A stretch of 64,000 bases of DNA. Origin: an uncultured Lachnospiraceae bacterium. Lineage in GTDB: Bacteria; Bacillota; Clostridia; Lachnospirales; Lachnospiraceae. The translations under genes were made by a program, and so were the position numbers. Each line of letters starts with the position of its first letter. The stretch's first letter is position 1. The notes under the pieces were generated by a model. The model saw only the letters and a list, made by a program, of their open reading frames with translations, searched no databases and was not told where the DNA came from. Where the stretch lies: the NCBI GenBank assembly GCA_937920345.1, contig CALGVA010000036.1, positions 1 through 64,000 on the forward strand, written 5' to 3'. Positions 8,952 through 18,421 of the stretch are shown here, piece by piece.

Positions 8952-10445
8952 ATGGGAAAACCGACAGGATTTATGGATTATGAGCGCAAGGTTTCTAAGG
9001 ATGTGAGTCCGAAACAGCGCATTAAGAATTTCAATGAGTTTCATGAGCATCTGCCCATGGAGGAGCAGCAGTTACAGGGGGCGCGGTGTATGGACTGCGG
9101 CGTGCCGTTCTGTCAGTCGGGCATGACGCTGTGTGGGATGACTTCCGGCTGTCCGCTGCACAATCTGGTGCCGGAGTGGAACGATCTGGTGTACACGGGC
9201 AACTGGGAACAGGCATACCTGCGTCTGCACAAGACGAACAATTTTCCGGAATTTACATCGAGAGTTTGCTCGGCGCTTTGCGAGGCGGCGTGTACCTGCG
9301 GGCTGAACGACGAGCCCGTGTCCACGAAAGAGAATGAGTACGCCATTATTGAAAATGCCTACGAGATGGGTTATGCGGCGCCGAAACCGCCCAAAGTGCG
9401 GACCGGAAAGACGGTGGCAGTGGTGGGCAGCGGTCCGTCCGGTCTGGCGGTGGCAGACCAGTTGAACAAGCGTGGACATATGGTGACCGTTTATGAGCGT
9501 TCCGACAGGATCGGCGGGTTATTAATGTACGGTATACCGAATATGAAACTGGAAAAACATATCATCGACCGCAAGATCAAGGTGATGGAGGCGGAGGGTG
9601 TCACCTTTGTGACGGGAACGGATATCGGAAAGGACATGAAAGCGGAGAAGCTCATGAAGGATTATGACCGCGTCGTGTTGTGCTGCGGTTCTTCCCAGCC
9701 CAGAGATATCAATGCGCCCGGCAGAGACGCCAAAGGGATCTATTTTGCGGTGGATTTCCTGACCCGGAACACGAAGAGTCTCCTGGACTCGGATTTTCAG
9801 GATAAACTGTATGTGGACACGAAGGGGAAGGATGTGGTGATCATCGGCGGCGGCGATACCGGCAACGACTGTGTGGGAACGGCCATCCGTCACGGGGCGA
9901 AATCTGTGACCCAGATCGAGATGATGCCCAAGGCGCCTGACAGGCGTGCAGACAGTAATCCGTGGCCGCAGTGGCCCAAGGTGTGCAAGACCGACTACGG
10001 TCAGGAGGAGGCGATCGCGGTCTATGGACACGATCCCCGCATCTATGAGTCCACGGTCAAGGAATTTATCAAGGATAAAAGCGGTAATCTGAAAGCGGTG
10101 AAGATCGTTTCCCTGACATGGGAAAAGGATGCGAAGACCGGACGGATGAACATGAAAGAGGCGGCGGGCAGCGAGAGGGTGCTTGACGCGCAGATCGTGC
10201 TGATTGCCGCAGGATTTTTAGGAAGCCAGAAGTATATCGCCGATGCCTTTAAAGTGGAGCTGGACGACAGGACGAACGTGCAGACGGAGAGCGGCAGATT
10301 TGCCACCAGCGTGGACAGGGTCTTTACCGCAGGTGATATGCACACCGGACAGTCTCTTGTGGTGAAGGCGATCCGACAGGGCAGAGAATGCGCCGGAGAA
10401 GTGGATGAGAGCCTGATGGGATACACGAATATGTATGTGCAGTAG
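8952..10445 (+). CDS. gltD: Glutamate synthase, small (beta) subunit
   Basis: A 497-residue flavoprotein that takes electrons from NAD(P)H through FAD and passes them to GltB. The N-terminus carries the Cys clusters for two 4Fe-4S centres ('CMDCGVPFC', 'GCPLHNLVPEWN', 'CSALCEAACTCGL'). The FAD Rossmann motif is 'VAVVGSGPSGLAVADQL' at about residues 155-171, and the NADPH motif is 'VVIIGGGDTGNDCVGTAI' at about 296-313. The C-terminal 'FTAGDMHTGQSLVVKAIRQG' region, read with its Gly-Asp, is the usual flavin-binding end. The start follows AAGGAGGATAAATC. A terminator lies 26 bases after the stop, closing the gltBD unit. Confidence 0.97.
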   Translation: MGKPTGFMDYERKVSKDVSPKQRIKNFNEFHEHLPMEEQQLQGARCMDCGVPFCQSGMTLCGMTSGCPLHNLVPEWNDLVYTGNWEQAYLRLHKTNNFPEFTSRVCSALCEAACTCGLNDEPVSTKENEYAIIENAYEMGYAAPKPPKVRTGKTVAVVGSGPSGLAVADQLNKRGHMVTVYERSDRIGGLLMYGIPNMKLEKHIIDRKIKVMEAEGVTFVTGTDIGKDMKAEKLMKDYDRVVLCCGSSQPRDINAPGRDAKGIYFAVDFLTRNTKSLLDSDFQDKLYVDTKGKDVVIIGGGDTGNDCVGTAIRHGAKSVTQIEMMPKAPDRRADSNPWPQWPKVCKTDYGQEEAIAVYGHDPRIYESTVKEFIKDKSGNLKAVKIVSLTWEKDAKTGRMNMKEAAGSERVLDAQIVLIAAGFLGSQKYIADAFKVELDDRTNVQTESGRFATSVDRVFTAGDMHTGQSLVVKAIRQGRECAGEVDESLMGYTNMYVQ

Positions 10446-10470
10446 AAATGTGAAGAGAATTATCAAGTTG

Positions 10471-10508
10471 AAAAACCTTGTGATCATATTGAGGATCGCA
10501 AGGTTTTT
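10471..10508 (+). terminator. gltBD terminator
   Basis: AAAAACCTTG-T-GATC (10471-10485) pairs with GATC-G-CAAGGTTTTT (10494-10508), with a T run at the end. The A-rich 5' arm makes it work on either strand. Confidence 0.85.
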
Positions 10509-10565
10509 CTGCAACAGACCGATGTTTTGGGTAATGACATGCCTTTTTTTGACAGGCATGCAGCC

Positions 10566-10594
10566 TTTACACTTTTTTACAAATTTTATATAAT
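10566..10594 (+). promoter_or_regulatory. Promoter of the histidine kinase/LytTR operon
   Basis: TTTACA (10566-10571), 17 bases, TATAAT (10589-10594). Transcription would begin near 10601, giving a leader of about 140 bases that contains a 6-bp hairpin AGCGGC/GCCGCT at 10623-10640. Confidence 0.65.
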
Positions 10595-10742
10595 TATCAT
10601 GGTGCAGACACGCGGAGACAACAGCGGCAAAAACGCCGCTGCTCTGCAAGATTTCCGCACCGCAAAGGCTTAGTCAGTGTACTTGCTATAACGGAGCATG
10701 TTTACACCGAATTCACAGACTGAGCGGGAATGGAGGAGCACA

Positions 10743-12116
10743 ATGAGGGATTGGCGGTATTTCTGGCAGATCACCGGTGTGAATATGCAGGGCACTATCG
10801 TCCCGCTATTGTTTGTCTTGTGGATGGCCTATATTCTGCTGGGACGGATTCCCGACTGCAGAAGGGCACATATTGTCCGATCCCTTCTGGCGTGTCTGGT
10901 TCTTATATTTGTTCTGGCTTCGCTGGGAGCGGTCTGCTACATAACAGGTGCCTGGAACTGGTATCACTACACGGGCCAAGTGCTCTGGAAATATTTTTCG
11001 CTGGTCTGTGAAATGCTGTTTCTGGGCTTTGTATGGCGTACCTCCCCGCGAAACTGCTGCCTCGCTGCGCTGGTGATAGAATTATTATGCTCTTACGGGG
11101 AGTTTCTCTCCTATCTGTATAACTACGGAATTACCTATGATCTGTCAGATCTGGCACAGCGCAGGAGTTATTTCTTCTGGATGTTAGTCATTCATCCGCT
11201 CAGCATAATTCTCTGCGGGCTGGTGATCCACATATCCGGTATGGGAAAGGTTTACAGACAGTGGATGGAACAGGAAAAGGTTCACAAAGGCATTTTGTGT
11301 CTGCTGGCAGTTTACCCGCTCCTGTATTTCCTGCTGGAGAAAAAAGCTTATGAGACAGATCTGACTGGCACATATTATCTGATTCTGGGGTTCCTTCTTC
11401 TGGTGATGCATCTTATTTTCGTCTACGTCGTAAGGGACAGAGAGCAGAAACAATATATCATGGACCAACAGGCCAGTCTGCAGCAGCAGACTATTTATAT
11501 AGAGAAGATGGAACAGATACAGAAAGAGCTGCGCAGCTTCCGGCATGATTTCAAAAATATGATGGCGGGCATGTATCTGCAGGCAAAAGAAGGCAACCTG
11601 GACGCTGTGCAGGATTTTATCCAGGAAATGACCGGAGATTTCGACAGGCAGGTGGGCGGACAGCTCCGTCTGCTGAACCAGCTGGGTAATGTCCGTATGC
11701 TGGAAGTCAAGAGCCTGTTCTTAGATAAGCTGAGCAGAATGCAGCAGGATCGGATTTCATGCGAACTGGAAGTCCTGCATCCCTTCGAGGCAACGAGGAT
11801 GCGCAGTACTGACCTGTGCCGGTGTCTGGGCATCTTCATCGACAACGCCATGGACGAGGTGCGGGGACGGGAGAACGGACAGATTTCGCTGATGATCAGT
11901 TCTATGGACGGCTGCACCACTTTCAGGATCAAAAACACGCTGTACGGGGCGGTAGATTTCGGACGCATGGAACAGGCAGGATACACCACCAAAGGGACCG
12001 GCCACGGGATCGGACTGGAGAACTGCCGCCGGATACTGGCAAAATACGATTTTGTGTTTCCTTTTACTGCCGTGCAGGACGGATATTTTGTGCAGGAACT
12101 CAAGATTCAGGAATAA
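10743..12116 (+). CDS. AgrC-like GHKL sensor histidine kinase
   Basis: A protein of 457 residues with about six membrane helices in the first 220 residues, then a coiled linker and a kinase core. The phospho-acceptor region is 'LRSFRHDFKNMMAGM', with the H-x-(D)-[FY]-x-N pattern of the HPK10/AgrC group, followed by a GHKL ATPase domain with N box 'IFIDNAMDEV' and G box 'GTGHGIGLENCRRIL'. Such kinases usually sense peptides or membrane state and signal to LytTR regulators, and a LytTR gene follows 95 bases later. No AgrD/AgrB-like gene is near. The ATG at 10743 follows GGAGG; the earlier ATG at 10698 would add 15 residues and overlap that site. Confidence 0.9.
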   Translation: MRDWRYFWQITGVNMQGTIVPLLFVLWMAYILLGRIPDCRRAHIVRSLLACLVLIFVLASLGAVCYITGAWNWYHYTGQVLWKYFSLVCEMLFLGFVWRTSPRNCCLAALVIELLCSYGEFLSYLYNYGITYDLSDLAQRRSYFFWMLVIHPLSIILCGLVIHISGMGKVYRQWMEQEKVHKGILCLLAVYPLLYFLLEKKAYETDLTGTYYLILGFLLLVMHLIFVYVVRDREQKQYIMDQQASLQQQTIYIEKMEQIQKELRSFRHDFKNMMAGMYLQAKEGNLDAVQDFIQEMTGDFDRQVGGQLRLLNQLGNVRMLEVKSLFLDKLSRMQQDRISCELEVLHPFEATRMRSTDLCRCLGIFIDNAMDEVRGRENGQISLMISSMDGCTTFRIKNTLYGAVDFGRMEQAGYTTKGTGHGIGLENCRRILAKYDFVFPFTAVQDGYFVQELKIQE

Positions 12117-12211
12117 AGCTTTCATAAGGCTTCATGATATATAAGGTACTGATCATAAATTGAAATAATTGGCGTACTAATCTAATACAATAATTTTTAC
12201 AGGAGGATGTC

Positions 12212-12964
12212 ATGCTGCCAGTCTACATATGTGAGGATGACGAACAGATCCGGAGAGCGGAACGTCTTTATCTGGAAAAACAGATTCTGATCGAGGATTA
12301 TGATATGGAGATCGCGCTGTGTACCGACAGCCCGGAAGCACTTCTGGACTGTCTGGCGAAAGACCAGAGGCAGGGTGTATATTTTCTGGACGTGGAACTG
12401 AAGGGCGCATCCATGGACGGTTTCCGGCTGGGGCAGGAGATCCGTAAGCGGGATGCCAGAGGCTTTCTGGTCTACGTTACGGCTTTCGCCGATCTTGCCT
12501 TTGAGACCTTCCGGTACCATCTGGAAGCGCTGGATTATATCTGTAAGCAGAATCCGGAGCAGATGTATCAGGGGCTGTCCCGCTGTCTGAAAAGCATTGT
12601 GGCGCGGGTGGAACGGGAACAGGGGGAACAGCAGGAATACTTTACTGTCAAAACGCTGGATGTGGTGCGGCATATTCCGCTGAATGAGATCCTGTATTTT
12701 ACCACCGGGGAGGGGACCCACCGCATCGCGCTGTACGCCCGGCAGGAACGGCTTGATTTTATCGGAAGTATGCAGGAACTGGAAGAGCGGCTGGGGGAAG
12801 ATTTTATCCGGGTGCACCGGGCATACCTTGTCCGGGCGGATCAGATCGCGCAGATTGACAGAAAAGGCCGGGAACTCATCTTAAAGAACGGAGAACATTG
12901 TCCCTATTCCAGAAGCATGCGCAGACGCCTCCTGGAAAACGCTGCCGTCCGGGCACGGAAATGA
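12212..12964 (+). CDS. AgrA-like response regulator (REC-LytTR)
   Basis: A 250-residue protein. The receiver domain (about 1-125) has the acidic pair 'ICEDDEQ', phospho-acceptor Asp in 'VYFLDVEL' and 'VYVTAF' with the switch Thr. The C-terminal LytTR DNA-binding domain (about 145-245) shows 'EILYFTTGEGTHRIALY', 'FIRVHRAYLVRADQIAQID' and 'CPYSRSMRRRL'. The start follows AGGAGG. The target genes are not shown by the sequence; the CPBP protease downstream is a candidate because AgrA-like systems often neighbour CAAX/CPBP genes. Confidence 0.92.
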   Translation: MLPVYICEDDEQIRRAERLYLEKQILIEDYDMEIALCTDSPEALLDCLAKDQRQGVYFLDVELKGASMDGFRLGQEIRKRDARGFLVYVTAFADLAFETFRYHLEALDYICKQNPEQMYQGLSRCLKSIVARVEREQGEQQEYFTVKTLDVVRHIPLNEILYFTTGEGTHRIALYARQERLDFIGSMQELEERLGEDFIRVHRAYLVRADQIAQIDRKGRELILKNGEHCPYSRSMRRRLLENAAVRARK

Positions 12965-13177
12965 CCGTCCGGGCAGTTTGTTTCTACGGAAGGTTTTCTG
13001 GCTGTATACTGGGTATGATCCGGAAGTAAGGATCAATCATAGTATAAAGCGAAGTGTAGAACCGTAGGACGGACAACGCAGCGATCAAGCTGCCGGATCG
13101 GACAGCGTACCTGTGAAAACGCCGGACCGGATCGTTACCGGACTGCCGTCGTCTGACGCTTCGGAACGGAGGTAACC

Positions 13178-14281
13178 ATGACAGAAAAAACAGAAATAAT
13201 GAACCGTGCGGCATCTGCTGCGACGGTGGAAACAATGAGTCCTAATGGGACGGCGGAGTTGACAGACACAACAGACACCAGAAAACAGCTTCAGATTTTT
13301 CTCCTGATCGCCTATGGTGTGACTTGTGTGATGGGACTACTGACCTGGTACGGCAGTACCATATCGGCGGATTTGAGCGCGTTTCCCAATGCACAGATGT
13401 TCTATCCGGCGGCCGGCGTGATGCTGGCTTACCTGATCACCTGCCGGAAGGACAGTCTGCTGCCGAAATGCTTTTACATCTGTTTTCTGTGTGTAACCGT
13501 GCTGATGCTTCTGTGTGCGGCGGGCGCCGTAGCAATGCCCGGACAGATGATGGACTTAAACGGACAGTCTATATCTCTTTGGTCGATGCTCAGCCAGTAT
13601 GTGATGATCGGCGGTACGATTCTGTGCTGGATTGCGCTGCTTATTTCCGGCAGAAAAAGGCGGGCGGCTTACGGAATGCGCTGGCAAAACTGGAAAACAT
13701 CTCTTTTCTGCATTCTTGTTTTCCTCGGGCTGTATTTCGGCCGTGCGGTTCTCGCGTATCTCGCAGACGGGCAGTCGGATGTTGTGCTTGCGATTGTGCA
13801 GGATCCTGCAACGTGGATCTATCTGCTTGTCACGCCGCTTAATTTTGTTATGGCCTTTGCAGCGTTTTTCGGTGAGGAATACGGCTGGCGGTATTATCTG
13901 CAGCCTATTATGCAGAAGCGCTTCGGTCTGCGGGGCGGTGTACTGCTTCTGGGCGTGGCATGGGGAGTCTGGCATATTTTTCTGGACTTTTTCTTCTATA
14001 CGACGCCGGACAGAGGACTGATCATGACGATATCGCAGATTATTACCTGTGTGACGCTCGGCATCTTTTTCGCATGGGCCTACATGAAGACGGACAATAT
14101 CTGGGTGCCCGTAATTCTGCATTTTCTGAACAATAACCTGTCGGTGGTGGTGGCGAATACTTATTCGGCAGAAATCCTGCAGAATCAGCAGGTGACATGG
14201 GGAATGATTCCGGCGTCGCTTCTGCTAAACGGAATCCTTTTCGGACTGTTTCTCTTTGCGAAGGAATTTCGGAAAAACTGA
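13178..14281 (+). CDS. CPBP-family (CAAX/Abi) intramembrane metalloprotease
   Basis: A 367-residue protein with about eight membrane helices after a 35-residue polar Thr-rich N-terminus. The family motifs are present: EExxxR as 'GEEYGWRYY' (Glu233, Glu234, Arg238), 'AWGVWHIFLD' with His266, and 'ILHFLNNNL' with the third metal His. Bacterial CPBP proteins act in bacteriocin self-immunity, peptide pheromone processing or prenyl-protein-type cleavage. Position after the AgrC/AgrA-like pair fits a peptide-signalling or immunity role, which is inference. GGAGG is 7 bases before the ATG. Confidence 0.87.
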   Translation: MTEKTEIMNRAASAATVETMSPNGTAELTDTTDTRKQLQIFLLIAYGVTCVMGLLTWYGSTISADLSAFPNAQMFYPAAGVMLAYLITCRKDSLLPKCFYICFLCVTVLMLLCAAGAVAMPGQMMDLNGQSISLWSMLSQYVMIGGTILCWIALLISGRKRRAAYGMRWQNWKTSLFCILVFLGLYFGRAVLAYLADGQSDVVLAIVQDPATWIYLLVTPLNFVMAFAAFFGEEYGWRYYLQPIMQKRFGLRGGVLLLGVAWGVWHIFLDFFFYTTPDRGLIMTISQIITCVTLGIFFAWAYMKTDNIWVPVILHFLNNNLSVVVANTYSAEILQNQQVTWGMIPASLLLNGILFGLFLFAKEFRKN

Positions 14282-14335
14282 CGGCGGCTGCAGTATTCTG
14301 CAGTGCCGAAGGTGCGCAGAGCCAAATATGAGTAT

Positions 14336-14397
14336 AAAAACAGTATGCGGATTCATGATATGACAGAGAGGTCATGAACCGGATACTGTTTTTCTTT
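14336..14397 (+). terminator. Terminator after the CPBP gene
   Basis: AAAAACAGTAT (14336-14346) pairs with ATACTGTTTTT (14383-14393), extended inward by CGG/CCG and TTCATGA/TCATGAA. A T-rich tail follows. Confidence 0.8.
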
Positions 14398-14517
14398 ATC
14401 CTGTCCCTTTTGGTAAAATAATGTTATCCATATTATCCATCTTCGTAACAGGGGATGGATTTATGACATAAAATGGTATAAAATGATTATAGCAGTATCT
14501 TTCGAAAGAAAAAAAGT

Positions 14518-16710
14518 GTGGGGATGGAATTGAAGAAGAGACATAGTATATTTTATTTAGCAATCATCGTATTGGCACTGGTGATTGTCTGTTGCGTTAC
14601 TTTTTTTTACACAAGGCAGATGAATAAGACCATTTCCGATAATACCATCCGGTCGATCAGTGAGATGGCGGAACATGACAAGGCGGCGATCCAGGCATAT
14701 ATAGAGATTTGCTGGAAGGATCTGCAGGAGATTCAGGAGCGCTTTGTAAGCTATGGCTGCAGGACAATAGGGGATGTTGAAAAACTGCTGAACCTGGAAT
14801 GCGCTTTGAGCGGCTTTAACCAGATCTATCTGGTGGCGGAAGACGGTACGGTATATACGGATCAGTATGTGATCTACCCGCCGGAGGACGAGGGCGCGGA
14901 AGCGAAAATTGATTTTCTTTCCTTTTTTCCGGAAGGGCAGGAGAGCGTCGTGAGAAGGTATGACGACAGGGTTCCGGGCGGCGGGCTGACGAAGGAGAGC
15001 ATTCTCTACGGGATCAGGCTGGATGAATATGAAGTGGACGGGGTCAGGCTGGCGGCAATGTTCGGGATCAGTGATATCGCGTCCATTCAGGAGAAGATGG
15101 TGATCGACAGCTTCATCAAGGACGGTAAGAGCCGCGGACACAGTGCCATTATTGACCGGAACGGGGACTATATTGTCAATATTAATAAGAAAAAATACTG
15201 GAACCAGCAGGACAATCTCTATGTTCATCTGAATGAGGCGGAGGATTCCGAACTGACGAATGACGAGCTTGCGGCGAAATTGCAGAACCAGGAAACTTTC
15301 GGATTCTATCATTCCCATGAAGGGGAGACATATCGGGAGCTATTCTACTTTATTCCGATCGAAGAGGTCGGGGTGTACTGTATTATGTCTTTAAATGAGG
15401 AAGTTTTTGTTGAACAGAACAGAGCGTTCGCGACCATGAGCATTGCCATGCTGACAATCAGTATGGTGGCGGTGGTCAGTCTGCTGCTTGTTATCATGGT
15501 GTACCAGAATAAGACGATCCGGATTGCGGCGAAGGCCAAATCGCAGAAAGATTTTCTCTCCAATATGAGTCATGAGATCCGCACGCCGCTGAACGGTCTG
15601 ATCGGCATGAATCATCTGATCATGGTTCATATTGACAATGAAGACCAGCGACCCCAGATCAAAGAATGGCTGCGTAAATCCCACAGTACGGCCAATTATC
15701 TACTGTCATTGGTCAATGATATTCTGGATATGTCAAAGCTTCAGGAAGGCAAGGTTGACCTTCTGGACGAGCCGCTTTGCGTGGAGGCGGTTGTCGATGA
15801 GATCTATGCCATGCAGGTAGATAATGTTACGGGCCGGGGCGTGGAGTTTATTCTGGAAAAAGACATCATTGAGCCATACATAGCAGGCGACGAGGTCAGG
15901 ATCAAGCAGATTCTGATGAATATCGTCGGTAATGCGGCCAAGTTTACGCCATGCGGCGGACATATCCGGCTTGCGGTGAGCCAGTGCAGGAAGGATGACG
16001 CGCATGTTATAACAACATACCAATGCGAGGATACCGGAATCGGGATGTCGAAAGAGTATCTCGGCAAGGTATTTGACTCCTTTAGTCAAGAAAAGAACAG
16101 CAATACAAAAGGGATCAAGGGAACCGGGCTGGGCATGGCGATCAGCAAGCTGCTTGCGGTTGCGATGGGCGGAGACATCTCCGTGGAGAGTGAACTGCAT
16201 GTGGGAAGTACTTTTACGGTTACGCTGCCGAATGCGATCGTAACGGACATACCCGATTATCTGAGACAGGATCAGGAGGCGGAAAGTACTGTAGGTTCGC
16301 CGGACAAAAAGCGGGATAGACCGGCGAAGATTCTGGTTGCGGAGGATGTGGAGCTGAACGCGGAGATTTTGTTGGAAATACTGGCGCTGGAAGGATTTGA
16401 AACCGTGCATGCGCGAGACGGCAGGGAAGCGCTTGAACTGTTCGAGGCATCAGAGACCGGTGAATATGATATGATTCTGATGGATATGCAGATGCCGGTT
16501 ATGGATGGCTGTGAAGCGGCGAAAGCGATTCGTAAACTGGAGCGGGAAGATGCGAAGACAGTCATGATCTATGCGTGTACGGCCAATACCTTCCAGGAGG
16601 ACAGGGATCTGGCAATCAGGAGCGGAATGGACGATTTCCTGACAAAACCTATCGATGTGAAGGTTTTGATCAAGAAGATGGAGACAGTGATTAAAGCGTC
16701 ACCGCAGTAA
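14518..16710 (+). CDS. Hybrid sensor histidine kinase/response regulator
   Basis: A 730-residue membrane kinase. Two helices (about 11-32 and 303-328) enclose a large extracellular sensor region, probably a Cache/PDC fold ('IYLVAEDGTVYTDQYVIYPP', 'SAIIDRNGDYIVNINKK'). The cytoplasm side has HisKA with phospho-His in 'SHEIRTPLNGLIGM', HATPase_c with 'NIVGNAAKFTP', 'DTGIGM' and 'GTGLGMAI', and a C-terminal receiver with phospho-Asp in 'MILMDMQMPVMDG' and Lys in 'FLTKPID'. No DNA-binding domain is present, so output needs a partner. Start is GTG 14518 or ATG 14524; neither has a clear ribosome binding site. The PAS gene follows 24 bases later. Confidence 0.9.
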   Translation: MGMELKKRHSIFYLAIIVLALVIVCCVTFFYTRQMNKTISDNTIRSISEMAEHDKAAIQAYIEICWKDLQEIQERFVSYGCRTIGDVEKLLNLECALSGFNQIYLVAEDGTVYTDQYVIYPPEDEGAEAKIDFLSFFPEGQESVVRRYDDRVPGGGLTKESILYGIRLDEYEVDGVRLAAMFGISDIASIQEKMVIDSFIKDGKSRGHSAIIDRNGDYIVNINKKKYWNQQDNLYVHLNEAEDSELTNDELAAKLQNQETFGFYHSHEGETYRELFYFIPIEEVGVYCIMSLNEEVFVEQNRAFATMSIAMLTISMVAVVSLLLVIMVYQNKTIRIAAKAKSQKDFLSNMSHEIRTPLNGLIGMNHLIMVHIDNEDQRPQIKEWLRKSHSTANYLLSLVNDILDMSKLQEGKVDLLDEPLCVEAVVDEIYAMQVDNVTGRGVEFILEKDIIEPYIAGDEVRIKQILMNIVGNAAKFTPCGGHIRLAVSQCRKDDAHVITTYQCEDTGIGMSKEYLGKVFDSFSQEKNSNTKGIKGTGLGMAISKLLAVAMGGDISVESELHVGSTFTVTLPNAIVTDIPDYLRQDQEAESTVGSPDKKRDRPAKILVAEDVELNAEILLEILALEGFETVHARDGREALELFEASETGEYDMILMDMQMPVMDGCEAAKAIRKLEREDAKTVMIYACTANTFQEDRDLAIRSGMDDFLTKPIDVKVLIKKMETVIKASPQ

Positions 16711-16734
16711 AATGTTTTGACATGGAGGATGCAA

Positions 16735-17112
16735 ATGGAATTAGCAGCTTTTTTTCAGAGTATCATAGAACAGGACCGGTGTGCAGTGGTGATCTGCAAT
16801 GTAGAGCATGAGATCATCTATATGAATCCGGCGGCAGTGCAGCGGTATGCGAAGCGCGGCGGCGCGAAGCTGGTGGGAAGCAGCATTCTGGACTGCCATA
16901 ATGAGAAGTCGGCGGAGATAATCCGGAAAGTGACCGCATGGTTTGCAGAAAGCACGGATCATAATATCCTCTATACCTATCGTAATGATAAGGAAAACAA
17001 GGACGTTTATATGGTGGCGCTGCGGGACGGGACGGGTGCCCTGATCGGGTATTATGAGAAACATGAGTACCGCAGTCCTGAGACGGCGCAAGCGTATCAT
17101 TTTACGGAATAA
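16735..17112 (+). CDS. Single-domain PAS protein
   Basis: A 125-residue cytoplasmic protein with one PAS domain ('CAVVICNVEHEIIYMNPAA', 'LVGSSILDCHNEKSAEII', 'VYMVALRDGTGALIGYYE'). It closely recalls the PAS module found at the end of DUF438 proteins. Lacking an output domain, it may be a haem/ligand sensor or a partner of the hybrid kinase 24 bases upstream, with which it is probably co-transcribed. ATG 16735 is chosen because GGAGG at 16724-16728 fits it; an upstream TTG would overlap that site. A strong terminator follows. Confidence 0.8.
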   Translation: MELAAFFQSIIEQDRCAVVICNVEHEIIYMNPAAVQRYAKRGGAKLVGSSILDCHNEKSAEIIRKVTAWFAESTDHNILYTYRNDKENKDVYMVALRDGTGALIGYYEKHEYRSPETAQAYHFTE

Positions 17113-17209
17113 TTCGTGAAACGGAGTGCGCAGAGTGGAGGAGATTGCGGCGCAAGTCTTGAAACAGCGAAGGACCCAAGAAATTGTCCGGAAACCGGTA
17201 TTGCAACAA

Positions 17210-17246
17210 AAAAACATCATTGACCTACTTGGTCAATGATGTTTTT
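17210..17246. terminator. Bidirectional terminator between the PAS gene and asnA
   Basis: A perfect 16-bp stem (17210-17225 with 17231-17246) has a 5-base loop, an A-rich 5' arm and a T-rich 3' arm. It can serve both converging units. Confidence 0.88.
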
Positions 17247-17251
17247 ATTAA

Positions 17252-17401
17252 GAAGTTAATTTGTGAAGCAAATAAGAGATACTTACGGACTTTCGAGTTT
17301 GCCATGCAAACTCGCGAAGTTAATTTGCGAAGCAAATAAGAGACACTTCCTGACTTTCGAGTTTGCCATGCAAACTCGCGAAGTTAATTTGCGAAGCAAA
17401 T
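17252..17401 (-). repeat. Tandem 64-bp double-hairpin repeats (2.3 copies) at the 3' end of asnA
   Basis: Units start at 17252, 17316 and 17380 (the last partial). Each full unit has a hairpin AATTTGC-GAA-GCAAAT and a second CGAGTTTGC-CAT-GCAAACTCG. The first two units differ at few positions, all outside the second hairpin's stem. The array starts 10 bases past the asnA stop codon in its transcript. A diverged copy lies at 47871-47920. Confidence 0.85.
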
Positions 17402-17410
17402 TTACTTCAC

Positions 17411-18421
17411 TTACAGGAGCTGTACCCCGTTTGCCAACGCTTCCTTCGCCACTTCTTCCGGCCACAGAGAGGACTGTACTTCTCCGATATGTGCTTTACG
17501 CAGGAAGAACATGCAGATGCGGGACTGGCCGATGCCGCCGCCGATGGTATAGGGCAGTTCTTCATTCAGGACCGCTTTCTGGAAGGGGAGTGCCGCTCTC
17601 TCCGGGCAGCCGGCTTTGTCAAGCTGGCTAAGCAGAGCCTCCCGATCGACGCGGATGCCCATGGAGGACAGTTCCAGTGCGATATCCAGTACCGGATAGT
17701 AGACCAGAATATCAGCGTTCAGCGCCCAGTCGTCGTAGTCAGGCGCGCGGCCGTCATGTCTGATGCCGGATTCCATCGTATCACCGATCTGCATGAGACA
17801 GACCGCACCTTTGGCCTTGGCTATGTAGTATTCACGTTCCTTCGGCGTATAGTCCGGAAACATGTTTTCCAGTTCCTGCGTTGTGATAAAGAAAATGTCA
17901 TGCGGCAGGATTTCGCTGATATAGTCATAGCGGATCGCCATATATTTTTCCGTCTTGCGCAGTACCTTGTAAACGGCTTTGACCGTTTCTTTCAGATAAT
18001 CAAGGGTACGCTCTTCACGGGAGATGATTTTCTCCCAGTCCCACTGATCCACGTATATGGAATGGATATTGTCTGTCGTTTCGTCTCTGCGGATAGCGCT
18101 CATATCCGTGTAGAGGCCCTCTCCGTATGTAAAACCGTATTTCTGTAACGCCATGCGTTTCCATTTTGCCAGAGAGTGCACGATTTCCGCCTGTGCATCG
18201 TTTTGCTCTTTGATGCCGAAAGAAACGGGACGTTCCACGCCGTTTAAGTTGTCGTTCAGGCCGGAGTCCGGATCTACGAAAAGCGGTGCGGATACGCGCA
18301 GCAGATGCAGTTCTTCCGCTAACAGTACCTGAAAAAAGTCTTTGACCGTCTTGATGCCGATCTGCGTGTCATGCAGATTCAGCGCTGATTTGTAATCTTT
18401 GGGAATCATTAAATTATCCAT
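17411..18421 (-). CDS. asnA: Aspartate-ammonia ligase (asparagine synthetase A)
   Basis: A 336-residue cytoplasmic enzyme that makes asparagine from aspartate, ammonia and ATP. It has the class II aminoacyl-tRNA synthetase-like fold of AsnA: 'LLRVSAPLFVDPDSGLNDN', 'RPVSFGIKEQNDAQAEIVHS', 'GLYTDMSAIRRDE', 'YVDQWDWEK' and the C-terminal 'TIGGGIGQSRICMFFLRK' with its ATP-binding Gly/Arg motif. Length matches the family (about 330). ATG 18421 has GTGAGG six bases upstream; an ATG four codons earlier lacks it. The gene is divergent from the radical-SAM operon and ends in a hairpin repeat array. It shares nitrogen metabolism with gltBD but not an operon. Confidence 0.96.
   Translation of the reverse strand: MDNLMIPKDYKSALNLHDTQIGIKTVKDFFQVLLAEELHLLRVSAPLFVDPDSGLNDNLNGVERPVSFGIKEQNDAQAEIVHSLAKWKRMALQKYGFTYGEGLYTDMSAIRRDETTDNIHSIYVDQWDWEKIISREERTLDYLKETVKAVYKVLRKTEKYMAIRYDYISEILPHDIFFITTQELENMFPDYTPKEREYYIAKAKGAVCLMQIGDTMESGIRHDGRAPDYDDWALNADILVYYPVLDIALELSSMGIRVDREALLSQLDKAGCPERAALPFQKAVLNEELPYTIGGGIGQSRICMFFLRKAHIGEVQSSLWPEEVAKEALANGVQLL

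Noticed and set aside
10602..10676. A short frame (about 24 codons) before the AgrC-like kinase as a signalling peptide gene
   Set aside because: No ribosome binding site, no hydrophobic or Cys-containing AgrD-like core, and no AgrB gene present.
17252..17401. CRISPR array after asnA
   Set aside because: Units are contiguous without variable spacers and each contains two palindromes; no cas genes nearby.
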